Source of the DNA: Elgaria multicarinata webbii
Taxonomy: Eukaryota; Chordata; Lepidosauria; Squamata; Anguidae
DNA length: 64,000 nt
Assembly (NCBI RefSeq): GCF_023053635.1
Contig: NC_086183.1
Coordinates: 31,291,501 to 31,355,500, forward strand
Direction: 5' to 3'
Each line of letters opens with the position of its first letter. Within the stretch, counting starts at the first letter, position 1. Made by a program: the position numbers and the translations under genes. Below the pieces are notes generated by a model that saw only the letters and a list, made by a program, of their open reading frames with translations, did no database searches and was not told the origin of the DNA. Below are positions 24,303 to 36,894 of the stretch, piece after piece.

Positions 24303-24920
24303 CAAGTTAGGAACATCAGAAGAGCCCTGCTGGATCAGACCAAGGGTCCATCTAGTCCAGCATTCGGTTCACACAGTGGCCAACCAGCTGTCAACCAGGA
24401 ACCCGCAAGCAGGACGCAGGTGGAACAGCACCCTCCTGCCCATGTTCCCCAGCAACTGGCATTGCAAGGTGTACTGCTTCCGATACCGGAGGTAATATGT
24501 AGCCGTCAGGAATGGTGGCCAGTGATAGGCTAATTGTCCATGAACGTGTCCAATCCCCTTTTAAAGCCATCCATGTTGGTGGCCATCGCTACATTTCAGG
24601 AGCCTAGGAAGCTGGATGGGTCCATCCTGCCCGGTGTTATTGACACTGAGTGACAGCAATGACTCCCCCAGGGTGTCAGGCAGGAGATTTTTCCTGCCCT
24701 ACTTGGAGAAGCCGGGGGTCAAACCTGGAACCTTCTGCATGAAAAGCAGGAGCATGACCACTGAGCTACAGAACTTCCCTTTGTGATAAGAAATGCCATA
24801 GTTTAATGATGTGCTGTGTAGAGAAGTCCTTCCTTTTATTAGGCCTGAATCTCCCACCATTCATCTTCATGGGAAGAACCCACTGGATTCTAGTATTATG
24901 GGAAAGGGAGGGGGGAAATT
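24303..24920 (-). mobile_element. CR1-type LINE, reverse, split by a SINE
   Basis: Bases 24310-24614 (GAAGAGCCCTGCTGGATCAG, GGTCCATCTAGTCCAGCATT, CCCCTTTTAAAGCCATCCAT) and 24783-24920 (AGTCCTTCCTTTTATTAGGC) read as one reverse-oriented CR1-type 3' region. About 170 bases of SINE interrupt it. Confidence 0.7.
24615..24782 (-). mobile_element. tRNA-derived SINE inserted in the CR1 copy
   Basis: On the minus strand it begins with CTGTAGCTCAGTGGTCATG (tRNA A-box-like TAGCTCAGTGG), then AGAAGGTTCCAGGTTTGACC (B-box-like), then an unrelated body. The same SINE recurs at 61940-62110. It is not a functional tRNA gene: the second half of a cloverleaf is absent. Confidence 0.65.
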
Positions 24921-25514
24921 ATCTAGTACTAGTCCACTTTCCTCCTTGGACCAGTCCAGTGTCCATGCCTTCTTCCCATGTTGCTCCCACTTTGATGGGC
25001 ACTTCCTTGTTCCCATCTGAACACAGCCACGCGGGTGGCAACCAATGCCAGCCAAGGCTTATCAAACAGCCGCCTACTTGGTCTCCTCTGGCGAATAAAC
25101 AAATCCCTTCTAGGCGACCAGGAAGGAAGCTTGTTGCAAATAGGAACAGTTGGTTCCTTCAGGCCACGAGCAGGCTAGGAACATGCTAACACAGGCAGGC
25201 TACTAATTGTTTTGAGGGCTAGTAACATTCGTAGGTGCTGACATGCAGATTTCAAATAAGAACAGGAAGCAGAACCTAGGTGGTAGTCATAGAGACAGGA
25301 AAATGCTGGAGTCACGCCCAACAGCACTTCTGGGTTTAAAACTGAACTGGCTTTTCCACTGACTTCCAGTGTAAAGATGGTTTCACCCTGGAGCTACCAA
25401 GGGGCAGAGAGTTGCCATTGTGCACCCATAGAGAACCACGGGTAATGGCAACTTTCGAGCATTTCCTAAAAGTTTAGGATGTGTTTCATAGAAGTTTAGA
25501 TGCGAGACATTGTA

Positions 25515-25650
25515 GTCCAGCCTTCCACAACCAGGTGTGTTGGACTACAACTCCCATCGACAGCTCCAGTCCTTCCCAGCTCACGGGGGCTGATGGAAGT
25601 TGATGTCCAAAACATCTGGAGGGCAACAGGTTGGGGAAGGCTGCTCTGGA
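25515..25650. mobile_element. Palindromic hAT MITE (P1-like), diverged
   Basis: CAGCCTTCCACAACCAGGTG...TTGGACTACAACTCCCATCG is mirrored by ATGTCCAAAACATCTGGAGG...GGTTGGGGAAGGCTG. The flanking octamers do not match. Confidence 0.6.
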
Positions 25651-25764
25651 TCTATCCTTGCCTTTTATTACCCCCATACACACACCCTACTCTCTATAGA
25701 GCACGTCTCTCTCTCTCTAGTCTTCAAACCACTTCCTTTTCTATATCTTACAAGTCCCAGCTTT

Positions 25765-25875
25765 CTTTATATTTATTTGTTACATTTATATACCGCCCCA
25801 TAGCCGAAGCTCTCTGGGCGGTTTAGAAAAGTTAAAAACAGCAAACATTTAAAAAGTATACAAAATTTAAAGACA
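25765..25875 (-). mobile_element. L2-like LINE 3' tail, reverse
   Basis: TTACATTTATATACCGCCCC and GCTCTCTGGGCGGTTTAGAA are the reverse of the tail at 37843-37912. The copy lies within the presumed 5'UTR intron. Confidence 0.6.
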
Positions 25876-26431
25876 TAAAAACAACAGGCCTTACAAGTCT
25901 CAACCTCTGGGGAGGGGGGGAAAAACCACACAACTGCTCACTTCTGACACCTCCCATTTCTATGTATGCTGGAAGCCCAGCGGAAATGATCCACCCAGTG
26001 CCCAGCTCTCTGCCAGAGCTACATTAACATGAGATAAGCCAGGGCTGTGGGTACTAACTGAAAATCCTCACCCAACCACACACACATCCTGAAAACTGCA
26101 GATTTGCATACGATTGCTTAGTTTGTACAATTAGTTCGACTTCTGCTATTCCAGGGGAGGGGCAACAGGCACCGGAGGCCGTCCCCCCACCTCCGACCTT
26201 AAAATTCTACAATGCCCATTTCTAGCTCTCGAAAGCTGACGGGTCATCACCCTTGCAAGCCCATCTGATCTGATTTTCAGCCATAAGGTCTAGAAACTTG
26301 TTTTTTGGTTTTGATTTTTAAATGGAAACCAAGATTTTGCAGTGGTATTAGGTCGTGTCCCCTTTCCCCTGCTTCTCAGGACCTGGAAATCATAGTGGAT
26401 GCAAAGCCAACGGAGAGTGTATGTGTCCTGG

Positions 26432-26632
26432 GACAGGTGTTTGAGTGCTTTAAGGTGGGATTATACAGATTCATGGAGAATTAAGGCTTTCTATGGCTAT
26501 TAGTTACATCATCAATATGCCACCTCCAGTATCAGAGGCAGCATACTAGTCACTGGAGAACATGAGCGGGAGGGTCCTGTTGTGAGCATCTAGCTGGCCA
26601 TTGTGTGAACAGAACACTTTTCTTAGATTCCT
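26432..26632 (+). mobile_element. CR1-type LINE fragment, diverged
   Basis: TGCCACCTCCAGTATCAGAG, ACTGGAGAACATGAGCGGGA and GGCCATTGTGTGAACAGAAC match the 3'UTR of the copy at 6543-7041 with many changes. Confidence 0.55.
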
Positions 26633-27019
26633 CTGGTCTTTAGCGACCATGCATGGGGCTGAGACCCCAGAGATTTTGCTTCAAGCCAACTTCCTCCTTG
26701 CACAACTTTGGGGGGGAAACATGACACCAGTCCAACTGAGGAAAAAGTGGAAACCCATTCACATGACCCTTAAAAGAGAAGGAATGTCACACAGTAAACA
26801 GGGTTTTCCCTAACAGGACTCCAGTTTTGATGGCCTTCACCCATCCCTAGTGTTCCCGTCCAAAATTCGGGCAGAATAGGGAGGTAAGCTGAAATAGAGG
26901 GCTTCCATGCCCTTTCCCCAAAACACACGCCTGGGTGCTCCATCAGTTCAGGCGGAAGAGAACCTCCACTTTCTCTCTTCCTTCGCCATTTATACTGCAC
27001 TTCACTTAACATGCGCTTT

Positions 27020-27640
27020 GGAATTGTATTGCACTTGTCTTCATGACCACCCTCGGGTGCGCTGCAATTTTACAGACAGGGAAATGAAGACGGAGAAGCA
27101 GCGAGTGTGACGCACAGGAAATTAGGGGCCCTCCATGTCCTCTTGGTCGCAGCAGAACTTAGATACAACTTCCCTTTCTCTGGACCGTGGCCAGCTGTGG
27201 CCAGCGACTCGCCCCAAGGCCAGGATTCCACGGCAGAGGTGGCACTAGAACCCAAACCCTTTCTGAAACGCTACACAGCCAGGCCCTACAGATTTAATAA
27301 TGACAAGAAGAATGTCTGACCACCGTCCTGGATCCTCTCCCACCCAGAATAAGCAAAGACTGTGGGGAAATTACTAAGACCCCTGAAGGAAGGGGTCTTT
27401 GGGATCAAGAGAGATACGAAAACAAAGGGCTGTATGAAAACTGGCCACTTTCTCTAGATATCTGAGGTCATTTCCTAGTATTCTCACAACCAGCCCTGCA
27501 AGGTGGGTTAGGCCGAGAAAGAGACAGTCCCCAAGGCTTCATAGCCAAGTGGGGATCTGAACTTGGAGCTCAGCCAGCCTAGCATTCTCGCCTGGACATC
27601 ACGCTGGCTCTCAGTGAGGAAGTATTCTACATTTCATCCC
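27020..27640. repeat. MIR-like SINE remnants
   Basis: Two old stretches resemble the reverse of a tRNA-SINE core. One is 27068-27110 (TTTTACAGACAGGGAAATGA, then a GCGAGTGTGACGC-like segment). The other is 27480-27610 (AACCAGCCCTGCAAGGTGGG, TTCATAGCCAAGTGGGGATC, TGAACTTGGAGCTCAGCC). Placement in the MIR group is tentative. Confidence 0.4.
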
Positions 27641-28274
27641 AAACTGCTTAACGGGCCCAGTAGTGTCCTCACAGGCCTGCATTTTGGAGGCCTTGCAATG
27701 GCTTTAGAAACATAACCCAATCCTCCATCCTCACCCCAATTTCTTTTAGCAGCTAGGTTGGAGGACAAAGCCTACAAGAGAGTGAGACACACACACACAC
27801 ACACACTAATTAAAGCCAATATCAAAGGATCTCAGCAAAAAGAAAGAATTCGGTCAAGTCTGAAGGTCAGACTCAAGTTTACCAAGCCGTACGCTATTCC
27901 TAGACACATTTACTCGTCACAGACGACATTCCTTTCAAATCTAGAAGTTAATTTCAAGCCTGCATGCTTAGAGTGCAGGCCTGAAAAACTTTTTGAGTTG
28001 TTAGGGGTGGGGTGGGTCACAATCGTAACTTCCCTTCCCCACCCACTTTACTGGTTTGTACAGATTTCTACACACACACCCCGTCCCAGACAGAGTCATT
28101 GCAATTAAAACAAAAATCATTTCCATAACCTCCAGATGTGTGTAGCCTTATTTTAGCCAAAAGTTAAAAGGGGGAGGTCGAGAAGGTGGAAAGAGGCACA
28201 GGAAAGAGAAAAAGGTGACATTGTCTAGTTGAGGAACAGGTGACAAAATTCAAAGTTTGTTTATATAATATATA

Positions 28275-28310
<36 letters not shown>

Positions 28311-29079
28311 CCTTTGCACATTTCTGGAAGTTGCAAAATAATAATAATTTAAAATTGGCAAACCGGATTATAGCATGTAACCATTTCAGCGTCCCAGAGT
28401 TACACCAGAACTAGACAACTTTCCCACCGTTTCAAAATGGCAACCACCAAGAAGTTGTGGATTCTTCAACACACACACACACACACACACACTTTTTTGG
28501 CAGCCTGATTTTGGAAAGGAATCAAATACACAACAGAACTGGATGGAAACATTTAAAATGAATTCACAGTCATTTCCACCTCGCTGGAATCCAACCCCCC
28601 ACCCCTCCCCACTGTCGCGGCTACAGAACTGGGTCAAACAGTTCCACTTTTCAAATGAACCCGTGTCTTTGCCTTTAGAAGTTAGTCTGTCCTTGAGAAA
28701 AAGTCTTCGCAGCTGTAACAAGAAGAAGTGTGTGGTGTGGTGGTGGGAATGAATCCCAGACCTCTGGGAGGACTCCCCAAGGAAATCTAAAATAAATACT
28801 ATTCCCCTTAGTTCGCAAAAAGTGACAGATCCGATGCTATGGCGTTTTGTTAAATAAAGTTTTAAAACTATATACATTTAAAAAAACCCAGCAAGGTTCT
28901 TTGCTAGCAAGAAGAGAAATAAGAGATAAAGAGGCAGCCCCCGCCCCAAAATGGGAAAAAGTCCCCCGATGACACGGTGCCCCCCTCAAGATGTGTAGGG
29001 AGCCCCCTTGTTGGCTCAAGCGCCCCCCAGCCCCCCCCCCCCCGCGTCCCCACCCACCTCTAAGGCAAATGTGAGCTCC

Positions 29080-30690
29080 GCTTCCGGAAAGTGAACACGC
29101 GTCTGCCGCCGGAGCGCTGCCCGCTTCTTCCTGCCTAGATGGCAGTTTTAATTCAAACGCCAGATCCCACCCATGAGAAGTCGCTAACGTTAAGGAGGAG
29201 ACACGCACACAGCACCAGGCGCACGACCGGACGCGCACACTCACGACCGCCTCCTTCTCAAGCTTGCGGTCGGTTCTCAGAATCTTGCGTCCAATTCAGA
29301 CAGCAAAGCGACTTGGCATCGTCAAACCCGCCTTCGCTCCTCCGTCGGGGGGGGGGGGGAGGACGGGGACAGACGACCCGAAGAAATTTGGTTGTGTGAA
29401 TGGGCTGGATGGGGTGGGTGGGGTTAGTATCTCCCTTTCTGTCAAAGCCGGAGGTGGGGGGCTGAAAAAGAGAAGGGTGACGAGGCAGCGTTCACCTTCA
29501 CTCGCCAGCAACCCCCTCTCGCCGCACGCCTTCAGCCGAGTCCCTCGAAAAGGCTGCGTTCATACATTCGAGCTTTCTCGCCTATCCCATCCCGCCGCCC
29601 CCATACATACACACACTTCACAAGACACTTCTCTTAACTCCCCCACCCCGTGAATCAACTGGCTGGGTAGGAGGGGGGGGGGAGAAGAGAAGGACTTACT
29701 CCGGAGTAAAACGTGCGCGCAGGATCGGGGTCCACATGACTCGCCCGGGCAAGGAAGACAGAAGCCGCCCCCCCTCCCTCTTCCCGCCACTCACCTTGGA
29801 AGAAAAACGGTGTTTGTGTGTGTGTGTGGGGGGGGTTGTTGTTTCAAACACACACCCCAAAACCCCGCAGCCGGAGAAACTCCTCCTGCCTCGCGCCGGG
29901 GGGTGCCTCCCTCTCTCCCTCCCTGCCGCGCTGTTCCGCTGCCTCTCGCGGGCGGAGGAGATCAAAGGGGAGCGGGCGCGCCTTTCGAACGTTGGGAAGA
30001 AACTTTCCACTTCCGAAGAACGCGACGTAACAATGGGGTGGTGGTTTTTTTCCCTTTCCGCTTTCCCTTTCCGGCGCCTCAACGTTCCATGGGGCTCCCC
30101 AGCTGGTGGTCGCCGCTGCTGCTCAAGCCGCAATCACCGCCTGCAGCCGCGGCTCCCTCTCCTCCTCCTCGGCCGCACGCTTGGCGCTGCCCCCAGCCGC
30201 CCCGTCCCCAAGCCCAGCAAGCTTTTTGGGGTGGGGGTGCCGGTTAGGGCACAGCAGCCAGCCAGCCAGCTAGCTACCCAGCTTTCTGGGTTCGCACACA
30301 GGAGAAGCCCTGCAGTGCTGGGAGATCGCCTGGCTGGCTTGCTGGCTTGCCCAGGTTGCAAAGACCCCGCCCGCGTCAGTTCGTGCTCTCTGAAAGAGGG
30401 AGGGTTCCTTCTTGCTCACAGTCTTTCGCCTGTCCCGGAATAGGAAAGGGCGCGGACCGAGAGGAAAAAGAAAGCCTTAACCCCTCTCCTCCTCCTCCTC
30501 CGCTGCTGGCAAGTAGCGCGCATGCTCCCGGCCTCTTAAAGGGCTAGCGCCTTCTTGGCTGCTCCGGCTGCTGCAGCTCCGCGCACACCCAGGGCGGGGC
30601 TGGAGTTTGACATGTCACTTTGGATAAAGAAGCGTAAAGTGGAGTTGTTGTTACTGCCGCCGGGCCGCCTTCCCGCTGCTTCTGTGCCTT
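29080..30690. promoter_or_regulatory. CpG island, probable promoter and 5'UTR exon of the ARF6-like gene
   Basis: This is the second strongly CpG-rich block in the window, with GC-rich runs and no LINE insertions. On the minus strand it contains strong donors (CCAAG|GTGAGT ending an exon at 29795; CCGGA|GTAAGT ending one at 29700). These fit the acceptor beside the ARF6-like start codon. The long open frames here have no family similarity and reflect GC content. It could instead serve an unseen plus-strand transcript. Confidence 0.55.
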
Positions 30691-31000
30691 TAAAACAACC
30701 GCCTGACAAGGTAGGACGACTTAGGAAGTGAAGCTTTTCCTAGCACGGTTGGAAGGGCTGGGATGGAAAAGCGCCACCTGCTGACGGTCGTCCTTGAGGC
30801 TGCAATGCTGTACCTATTCACCTGAGAGAAGCACACCCCATTGAACTTGCTTCGGAGTACTAATTTAACTCCCATTCATTTCAAGTAGGACTAACATTGG
30901 ATACTACCCAGGGATTACTGTCTGCTTCCTCAGATGCATAAAAAGTTAGGCTGAGTTCGGACACCAGGCGGGTGTCATCCGACCTAATATATATTATGTT

Positions 31001-31322
31001 TAGGGTGACCATATGAAAAGGAGGACGGGGCTCCTGAACCTTTAACAGTTGCCTAGAAAAGGGAATTTCAGCAGGTGTCATTTGTATATATGGAGAACCT
31101 GGGGAAATCCCCTCTCATTACAACAGTTAAAGGTGCAGGAGCTATACTTGGAGTGACCAGATTTAAAAGAGGGCAGGGCACCTGCAGCTTTAACTGTTGT
31201 GATGAAGAGGGAATTTCACCAGGTTCTCCATATATACACAAAGGACACCTGCTGAAATTCCCTTTTCTATGCAACTGTTAAAGATACAGGAGCCCTGTTC
31301 TCCTTTTCATATGGTCACCCTA
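31001..31322. mobile_element. 320-bp palindromic hAT MITE (P2), young copy
   Basis: This is a full-length P2 element. An exact 8-bp duplication ATTATGTT is at 30993-31000 and 31323-31330. The arms pair over nearly the whole length. Confidence 0.9.
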
Positions 31323-31889
31323 ATTATGTTTTAATTCAGTTTTATGTATTATATTTACTGTTGTTCCTCGCCTCGATCAGAACGGAGAGGCGGGTAAGAA
31401 ATAAAATTGTTTTTATTATTATTACTCTCCTTTGGCTGGGATACATAATAAACAACTAGCAAAAGCCAAGATTTCAGAGGCCTTGCTTCAACTGTTGCAC
31501 TTCAATCTCTTTTGAACTTTCTTTCTTCTTGGAAACTGATATAGGCCCAGGAAGGTCTCAATGGAGATCATCTCTGAAATGCAGGATTTTGCCCTAAATG
31601 AGTGTGCCCCTGTTCATTTGAATAACTGCATAAACCATAATGCACTGGCACGAAGATTCTTCCATATTTGTAAATCGGCGCAGGAGTTGAGCTGTTTCGA
31701 ACATGAAATGCAGAATTGCACCCTGGACGCGCTTGCCAGCCATGTTCGGCAGAGTTAACTGCGTTACAAACAAGTAGGCACATCGACTTACCCAAATGGG
31801 TCAGCGGTTAAAGGCCTAATTTTACTCAGACAATAATAACCAGAATATTTTCAGTGTGCCAGTGTGCTCTAGCTCTAGTACAGCTAGAG

Positions 31890-32506
31890 CAGAGCTTTCC
31901 AAACTTTTCATGTTGGTGACACACTTTTTAGACATGCATCATTTCGCGACACAGTAATTCAGTTTTACTAGCAAACCGGAAGTTAAACTAACCCCTTATA
32001 AGAGATGCGGACACATACATAAATTGTAATAACAAAATGTATGGGGACACAACATATCTCATGAAAACCTTTCATTTATATTTTTGAAAATATATGATTT
32101 GCAAGATAATCACATACATTTCCAAGACTTTTCACATTGCACCAATTTTGTGGAGCTGCGATCGAGCGGCGGTTGAGACGGTGTTCTATGAAAAAACTGG
32201 ACCCATGGAATTTCTCGAATGCATCACTTCACCGGAAGTGACGCGGAATCAGCTGTTTCGACCCGATTATGCATACTGCGCATGCGCAGTACCTGTATGA
32301 TCCCTCGACCGTGGTGTGCATACACGGATACGACGGAAGGGGAATGTACTCGTGCACCATACTAATTGGCACCTTTGCTGCGTAAAAATGCATGCAAGTT
32401 GGAATTGCTTATTTCACATAGAGGTTTCTTGTTACGTTCGCGTGACACACCTACACACTGCAGCTGACACACTAATGTGTCGCGACACACCGTTTGGAAA
32501 GCTCTG
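31890..32506. mobile_element. Non-autonomous hAT element, 617 bp
   Basis: The inverted termini are CAGAGCTTTCCAAACTTTTC at the left and CGTTTGGAAAGCTCTG at the right, with sub-terminal GTGACACAC repeats. An exact 8-bp duplication AGCTAGAG is at 31882-31889 and 32507-32514. No transposase frame was recognised inside. Confidence 0.88.
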
Positions 32507-33547
32507 AGCTAGAGGGAAAAGGTGGCTTTCCTAAGCAAGAAAGCCAAAATTGATTAGATTGTCTTTACGGTGCTTAATTTACTTATCTTTGAACTGTTGC
32601 TGGAGCTCAACCCAAAGCCCAAATTTGAGTGCAAGTGCTTAGCCTCGATCAGATGCCTCTTCACATGTACAGAGTGTCATTGCCTTTGTATTCGCTAACC
32701 AGTTCTAGAAGTAACCAGTTGCAAAAAGGCAGGGCTCCTGCACAGAGGTTAGCCAAAGAGCTTACGTGATAAGTAAAGGAAGGCACTCTGAACACGTTCT
32801 CTACATTTTCATTCTATTATGCTACATATTCCAGAAATGTGGGTTCAAGGACTGCACCCTGCTAAGTTTCCTGCTTTGGGGGAACCAGACACTGTGTGTA
32901 TGAGAAGAAAATGGAAACCGTCTCTTTAGGGTTGTACAGAACTGTTCCTTAATCTTGGCTATTCACAGCATGACTAAGCTGCTGCTGATGAAATCTATCA
33001 GGGATGAAGAAAAGCTCTTAAATGTACCCACATCATCACTATTTCCCCCCAAAGAACCCTGCAAATTATACGTTTTGCAAATGTGCTGAGAATTCTTTGT
33101 TGGAGGTGCCCTAATGTTTTTACTCCAGTTGCCAAGTGACAAATAAAACAGGTCTGGCCTGCCCTTCCGATTTTAGGAACTGTTTCATTTGCAGAAATCT
33201 GCAGGTAAAACTTCAGGAGCTATTTTCAGCAACCTACAATTCTGAGTAGGATTGCTGAGTGTTCTCTTCTTCTTCTTCTTCTTCTTCTTCTTCTTCTTCT
33301 TCTGACTGAACCTCCTCCTGTACCTTAAAACGACAGTCTGATTAGAAGAAATTAAGTGGATGAAACTTTCCTAGCATGGCGATTGTAGGTGAGAAAAGTT
33401 CTCCTCTTAAATAAATCCAAGACCAGCAGTTGTTAAGAGCACAGGAGCAGGGTCAGTTTTTAAAAGGGGGCAACATTTGAACATCCAATAGATTTTTAAA
33501 TGTAAAAATTAGAAACTAATCACTTGGTGGCTTGAAAATAAGAGATT

Positions 33548-33975
33548 TAGGGCATAATCCTATGCATATTTAGACAGAAAAAAGTCCCATAACTCTCAGT
33601 ATGCTGGGAGTAGTAGGACTTTTTTCTGTATAAACATGACCATATGAAAAGGAGGACAAGGCTCCTGTATCTTTAACAGTTGTATTGAAAAGGAAATTTC
33701 AGCAGGTGTCATTTGTATATCTGGAGAACCTGGTGAAATTTCCTCTTCATCACACCAGTTAAAGCTGCAGGTGCCCTGCCCTCTTTTAAATCTGTTCACT
33801 CTAGTATAGCTCCTGCAGCTTTAACTGCTGTGATGAAGAGGGAATTTCCCCAGGTTCTCCATCTATACAAATGACACCTGCTGAAATTCCCTTTTCTATG
33901 CAACTGTTAAAGATACAGGAGCCCTGTCCTCCTTTTCATAGGGTCACCCTAGCATAGGATTGCACCCTTAGCTAG
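33548..33975. mobile_element. Hairpin MITE split by a P2 MITE
   Basis: The outer element begins GGGCATAATCCTATGCATAT, carries AAAAAGTCCCATAACTCTCA / TAGTAGGACTTTTTTCTGT as its arms, and ends GCATAGGATTGCACCCT. Its right arm is interrupted at 33635-33951 by a P2 element (inner ends ACCATATGAAAAGGAGGACA and TTTTCATAGGGTCACCCTA). Related single copies lie near 44500-44600, 45780-45880 and 48780-48835. Confidence 0.7.
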
Positions 33976-34839
33976 CAAGCTAATAAAATTCAATTCCAGA
34001 ATCAACACTTTAAAATTCTGCTGACACAATTTAGTTTTGCACCACCAGAGAGCGCACTACTCCAGAGAATTGTGAGCTGGGAGGAATGGAAAACTTCTCT
34101 CTCTTGACTGAACCACGCTTCTCTTTTAAACTGCTGTGATAGCTGCTTAAGGCATAGGAGCAGGGCCAGTTTTAAAAGGTGGCAGCTTTCCTGGGTGGCT
34201 GTGGGCCACTCACATAGTCCCAGACTTTCCTACTTCAGATACCCATGAGAATAAACAGGATGAGAATTGTAAACCACTTTACACAAAAATGAAAGCTTAT
34301 GGCATAATTAAGTCTGTATCTTTTAAGGTGTGACAAGACTCCTCGTTATTTATGTATAATAAAGCAAATCTATATAAAATGTTTCTGTATTATCTAGGCC
34401 TTCACCTCAGTTGATGCACACACACTAAAATCCAGCCATGGTCCCAACACAAATCCCTCCTAGCCACTATTTGAGTTGCTGTGTTGTCACGGGATGCTCA
34501 CTAACATTCCAAGGCTGAGGCTGTTCGTAGAATGTCGACAATGGCTGACAAATGCTACTTAAATTATTCATTCCTATTGAGCTGATTTCTCATACCAGTT
34601 GATTCTTGTAACTCCATCAGACGAGCGTTTCATCACACGTTTGTTGCTGGGCACTCATGGATTTTCATGGGTCCCTCTCACATCCCTCCTGTCCCTTCTA
34701 GACTTTGTGCGAGAAAAAAAAACACAACCCCCAGAGCCTCATCACACGGGGTGGGGTGGGAAGGAATCACGTTTCGCTTCTCTGCACTTTCTCATTCTTC
34801 CCGGAGCGGAAAGAGGAAGTTCCTTTTGTGTCATGTCTT

Positions 34840-34965
34840 TTAGATTGTAAGCCTGTGGGCAGGGACTGTCAAGAAATACTTTTGTAAGCCGCCGTGAGAG
34901 CCTTTTTTGGCTGAATGGCGGCATAAAAATCCTTAAATAAAATAAAAATAAATAAAAATAAAATA
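34840..34965 (+). mobile_element. LINE 3' tail
   Basis: TAAGCCGCCGTGAGAGCCTT, TTTTGGCTGAATGGCGGCAT and an (AAATA)n end match, in the opposite orientation, the tail inserted in the P2 element at 10613. Confidence 0.5.
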
Positions 34966-36339
34966 ATAACAAAGACCACATGGCTCATTCAGGGGCCTCT
35001 TCCTGCGCACAGCAGGAGATTGTGGCACATTCCGTGTTTTTTTTTTAAAAGTCAGAATAAAAGGGGTCTACTTTTGCTACGGAAAAGCAAGAGGAAGGAG
35101 AGGGAGGCGCACGGGAAGCGGACATCGTGGTCTAAAGGACGAGTGCACATCTGTAAATGGACAGCAGCGAGCGTGCGCTAAAATGTTCATCTGATGAACC
35201 TCTCAGTAAGTCTTATTTTATTCAGGCGGAACTTGCCGCTATTCCCTGCTGCGTGCAGGAGAAGCAGCGCCATCAAAACAGCCCACGGAATGGGCCTCGT
35301 GCATGTGGTTTACTTCCTCTTTCCTCTCCCTTGAGAATGAGGAAGTAATGAGGGACAAACCGCACAGACAGAGAAGCGATGGTAAGGAAATGTGACACAC
35401 ACACACACACCCCAGTGTGATGACATCCTTGCACACTTTTAAAAAAAAGAAAGACTCAGTGCATTATTATAGCTCCTGTCTGTCTGTCTGTCTGCATCTA
35501 TACCAGGCTTTTTCCAAGTCTGGGTTAGCTGACACTTCTTCCTTCTTATGCAACAGCTGACTTATGGAGAGGGAAGGGAGGCGGTGATCTTTCTGGTGAA
35601 AAGGGCACATTGGTGCCTGCCGGTCACTTGTGGTGGCGTGATTCAGCGAGGCTTTGGCGTCCCTGCTCAGCTATTCCCCGGGTACAGTTACAGCAAGGAT
35701 TACAATATAGAGCCCATTGGTAGAACTGATCTCACATTATCCCACCCATAATGTATTTCTCTGCTGGAGAGCCTTCCCCCACGACCTCTTTGGAGTTCTC
35801 CCAATTCTGACCACCGCCACCCCGGCTTCTCCAGACACAAGTGGGGTCACCACCATTTTGTCCCCTCCACCCACCCACCCCTGGCACTGCTCCTGCCCTT
35901 TGCTTTCAACCGCTGCATGTGGGAACAACCAATGACCTACTCCTGTTGTGCTTTTAACGGTAGCCAACAGGAGCTCTAGGACTTCGCGTGTGAAACGTTT
36001 CACATCTTGGAGATCCTTTGCTTTGATACCTGCACAGCGCGCCCTTGTTAGAGACACACGATGCCAGCAAGGGCTGATTAAAATGCCACCAATCTTAGGC
36101 CTGTCCGACAGGCAAACATTCACCAGGGGAAGTTCTACCTTGCCTGGAGATGCCATTGAGGCGTTCACCTGGCGCCTACGTTGTGCTCTTTTTGGCACAA
36201 GGTGAAGACTTTATTTTTCCAAGCAATTTAGTCTTTCAGTTTCGGTGGTTTGAAATCTGCCACTGCCTTTTAAATCTTTTGCACCGCTGCTAGGTTTTCT
36301 GTTTTGTTCCTTTCAAGCCCTGCTTCTAGGGGCTTCCTG

Positions 36340-36550
36340 GTAGCATCTGGTTATTCACTCCAGGAGGCTGGACGAAATGGGTAAAAAGTCCTACTTTAAG
36401 ACTCATTGAAATGAATGGGATTTTAGTTAGTCATGACCAACGGAAGCCCCATTCATTTCAATAGGTCTACTCAAAGTAGGACTTGCCTTGGATTTTTACC
36501 CAATAGTTCTTTGACCTGATCCAACAGGGTTCTCTTTATGTTCTTTATTC
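36340..36550 (+). mobile_element. CR1-type 3' end split by a hairpin MITE
   Basis: AGGAGGCTGGACGAAAT at the left and TTGACCTGATCCAACAGGGT with TTATGTTCTT at the right form one CR1-type 3' end. Between them, roughly 36379-36503, is a hairpin: GGGTAAAAAGTCCTACTTTA is mirrored by CAAAGTAGGACTTGCC...TTTTTACCC, with ATTCATTTCAAT inside. Confidence 0.65.
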
Positions 36551-36894
36551 AAATATATATATCCTCCTTTACATTTGGCTTAGGCTACTCTGTGACACTT
36601 TTGACACCTCCTTATACTTTGGCTAAAGCTACACCTGGTAATGGCACACTCCATTTAAAGGAACACAGATGTTTTGCATGAAACATAGAAGTATTTTGTA
36701 GCTCCTTAAGACTTAGGACAAGAGGGATGGAGGCTGGAGCTACAAAACAAATTATGTATTTTGATTCTCTTTTTTTCTTTTTATTGTTCACCGCCGGGGA
36801 ATCTCCTTGGATGTAGAGTGACATATAAATCCCGTAAATAAATGAAGTCTTTGTGCAAATCAAAATCCTTTCTTCAGATATAATTGTCTAGCTG

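Noticed and set aside
29139-30443. Long frames on both strands in the second CpG island
   Set aside because: They are compositional. The region is better explained as promoter and 5'UTR of the ARF6-like gene.
35737-36205. Open frames on both strands in 35.7-36.2 kb
   Set aside because: The plus-strand end (FTWRLRCALFGTR) is vaguely LINE-like, but similarity is too weak to call a family or a gene.
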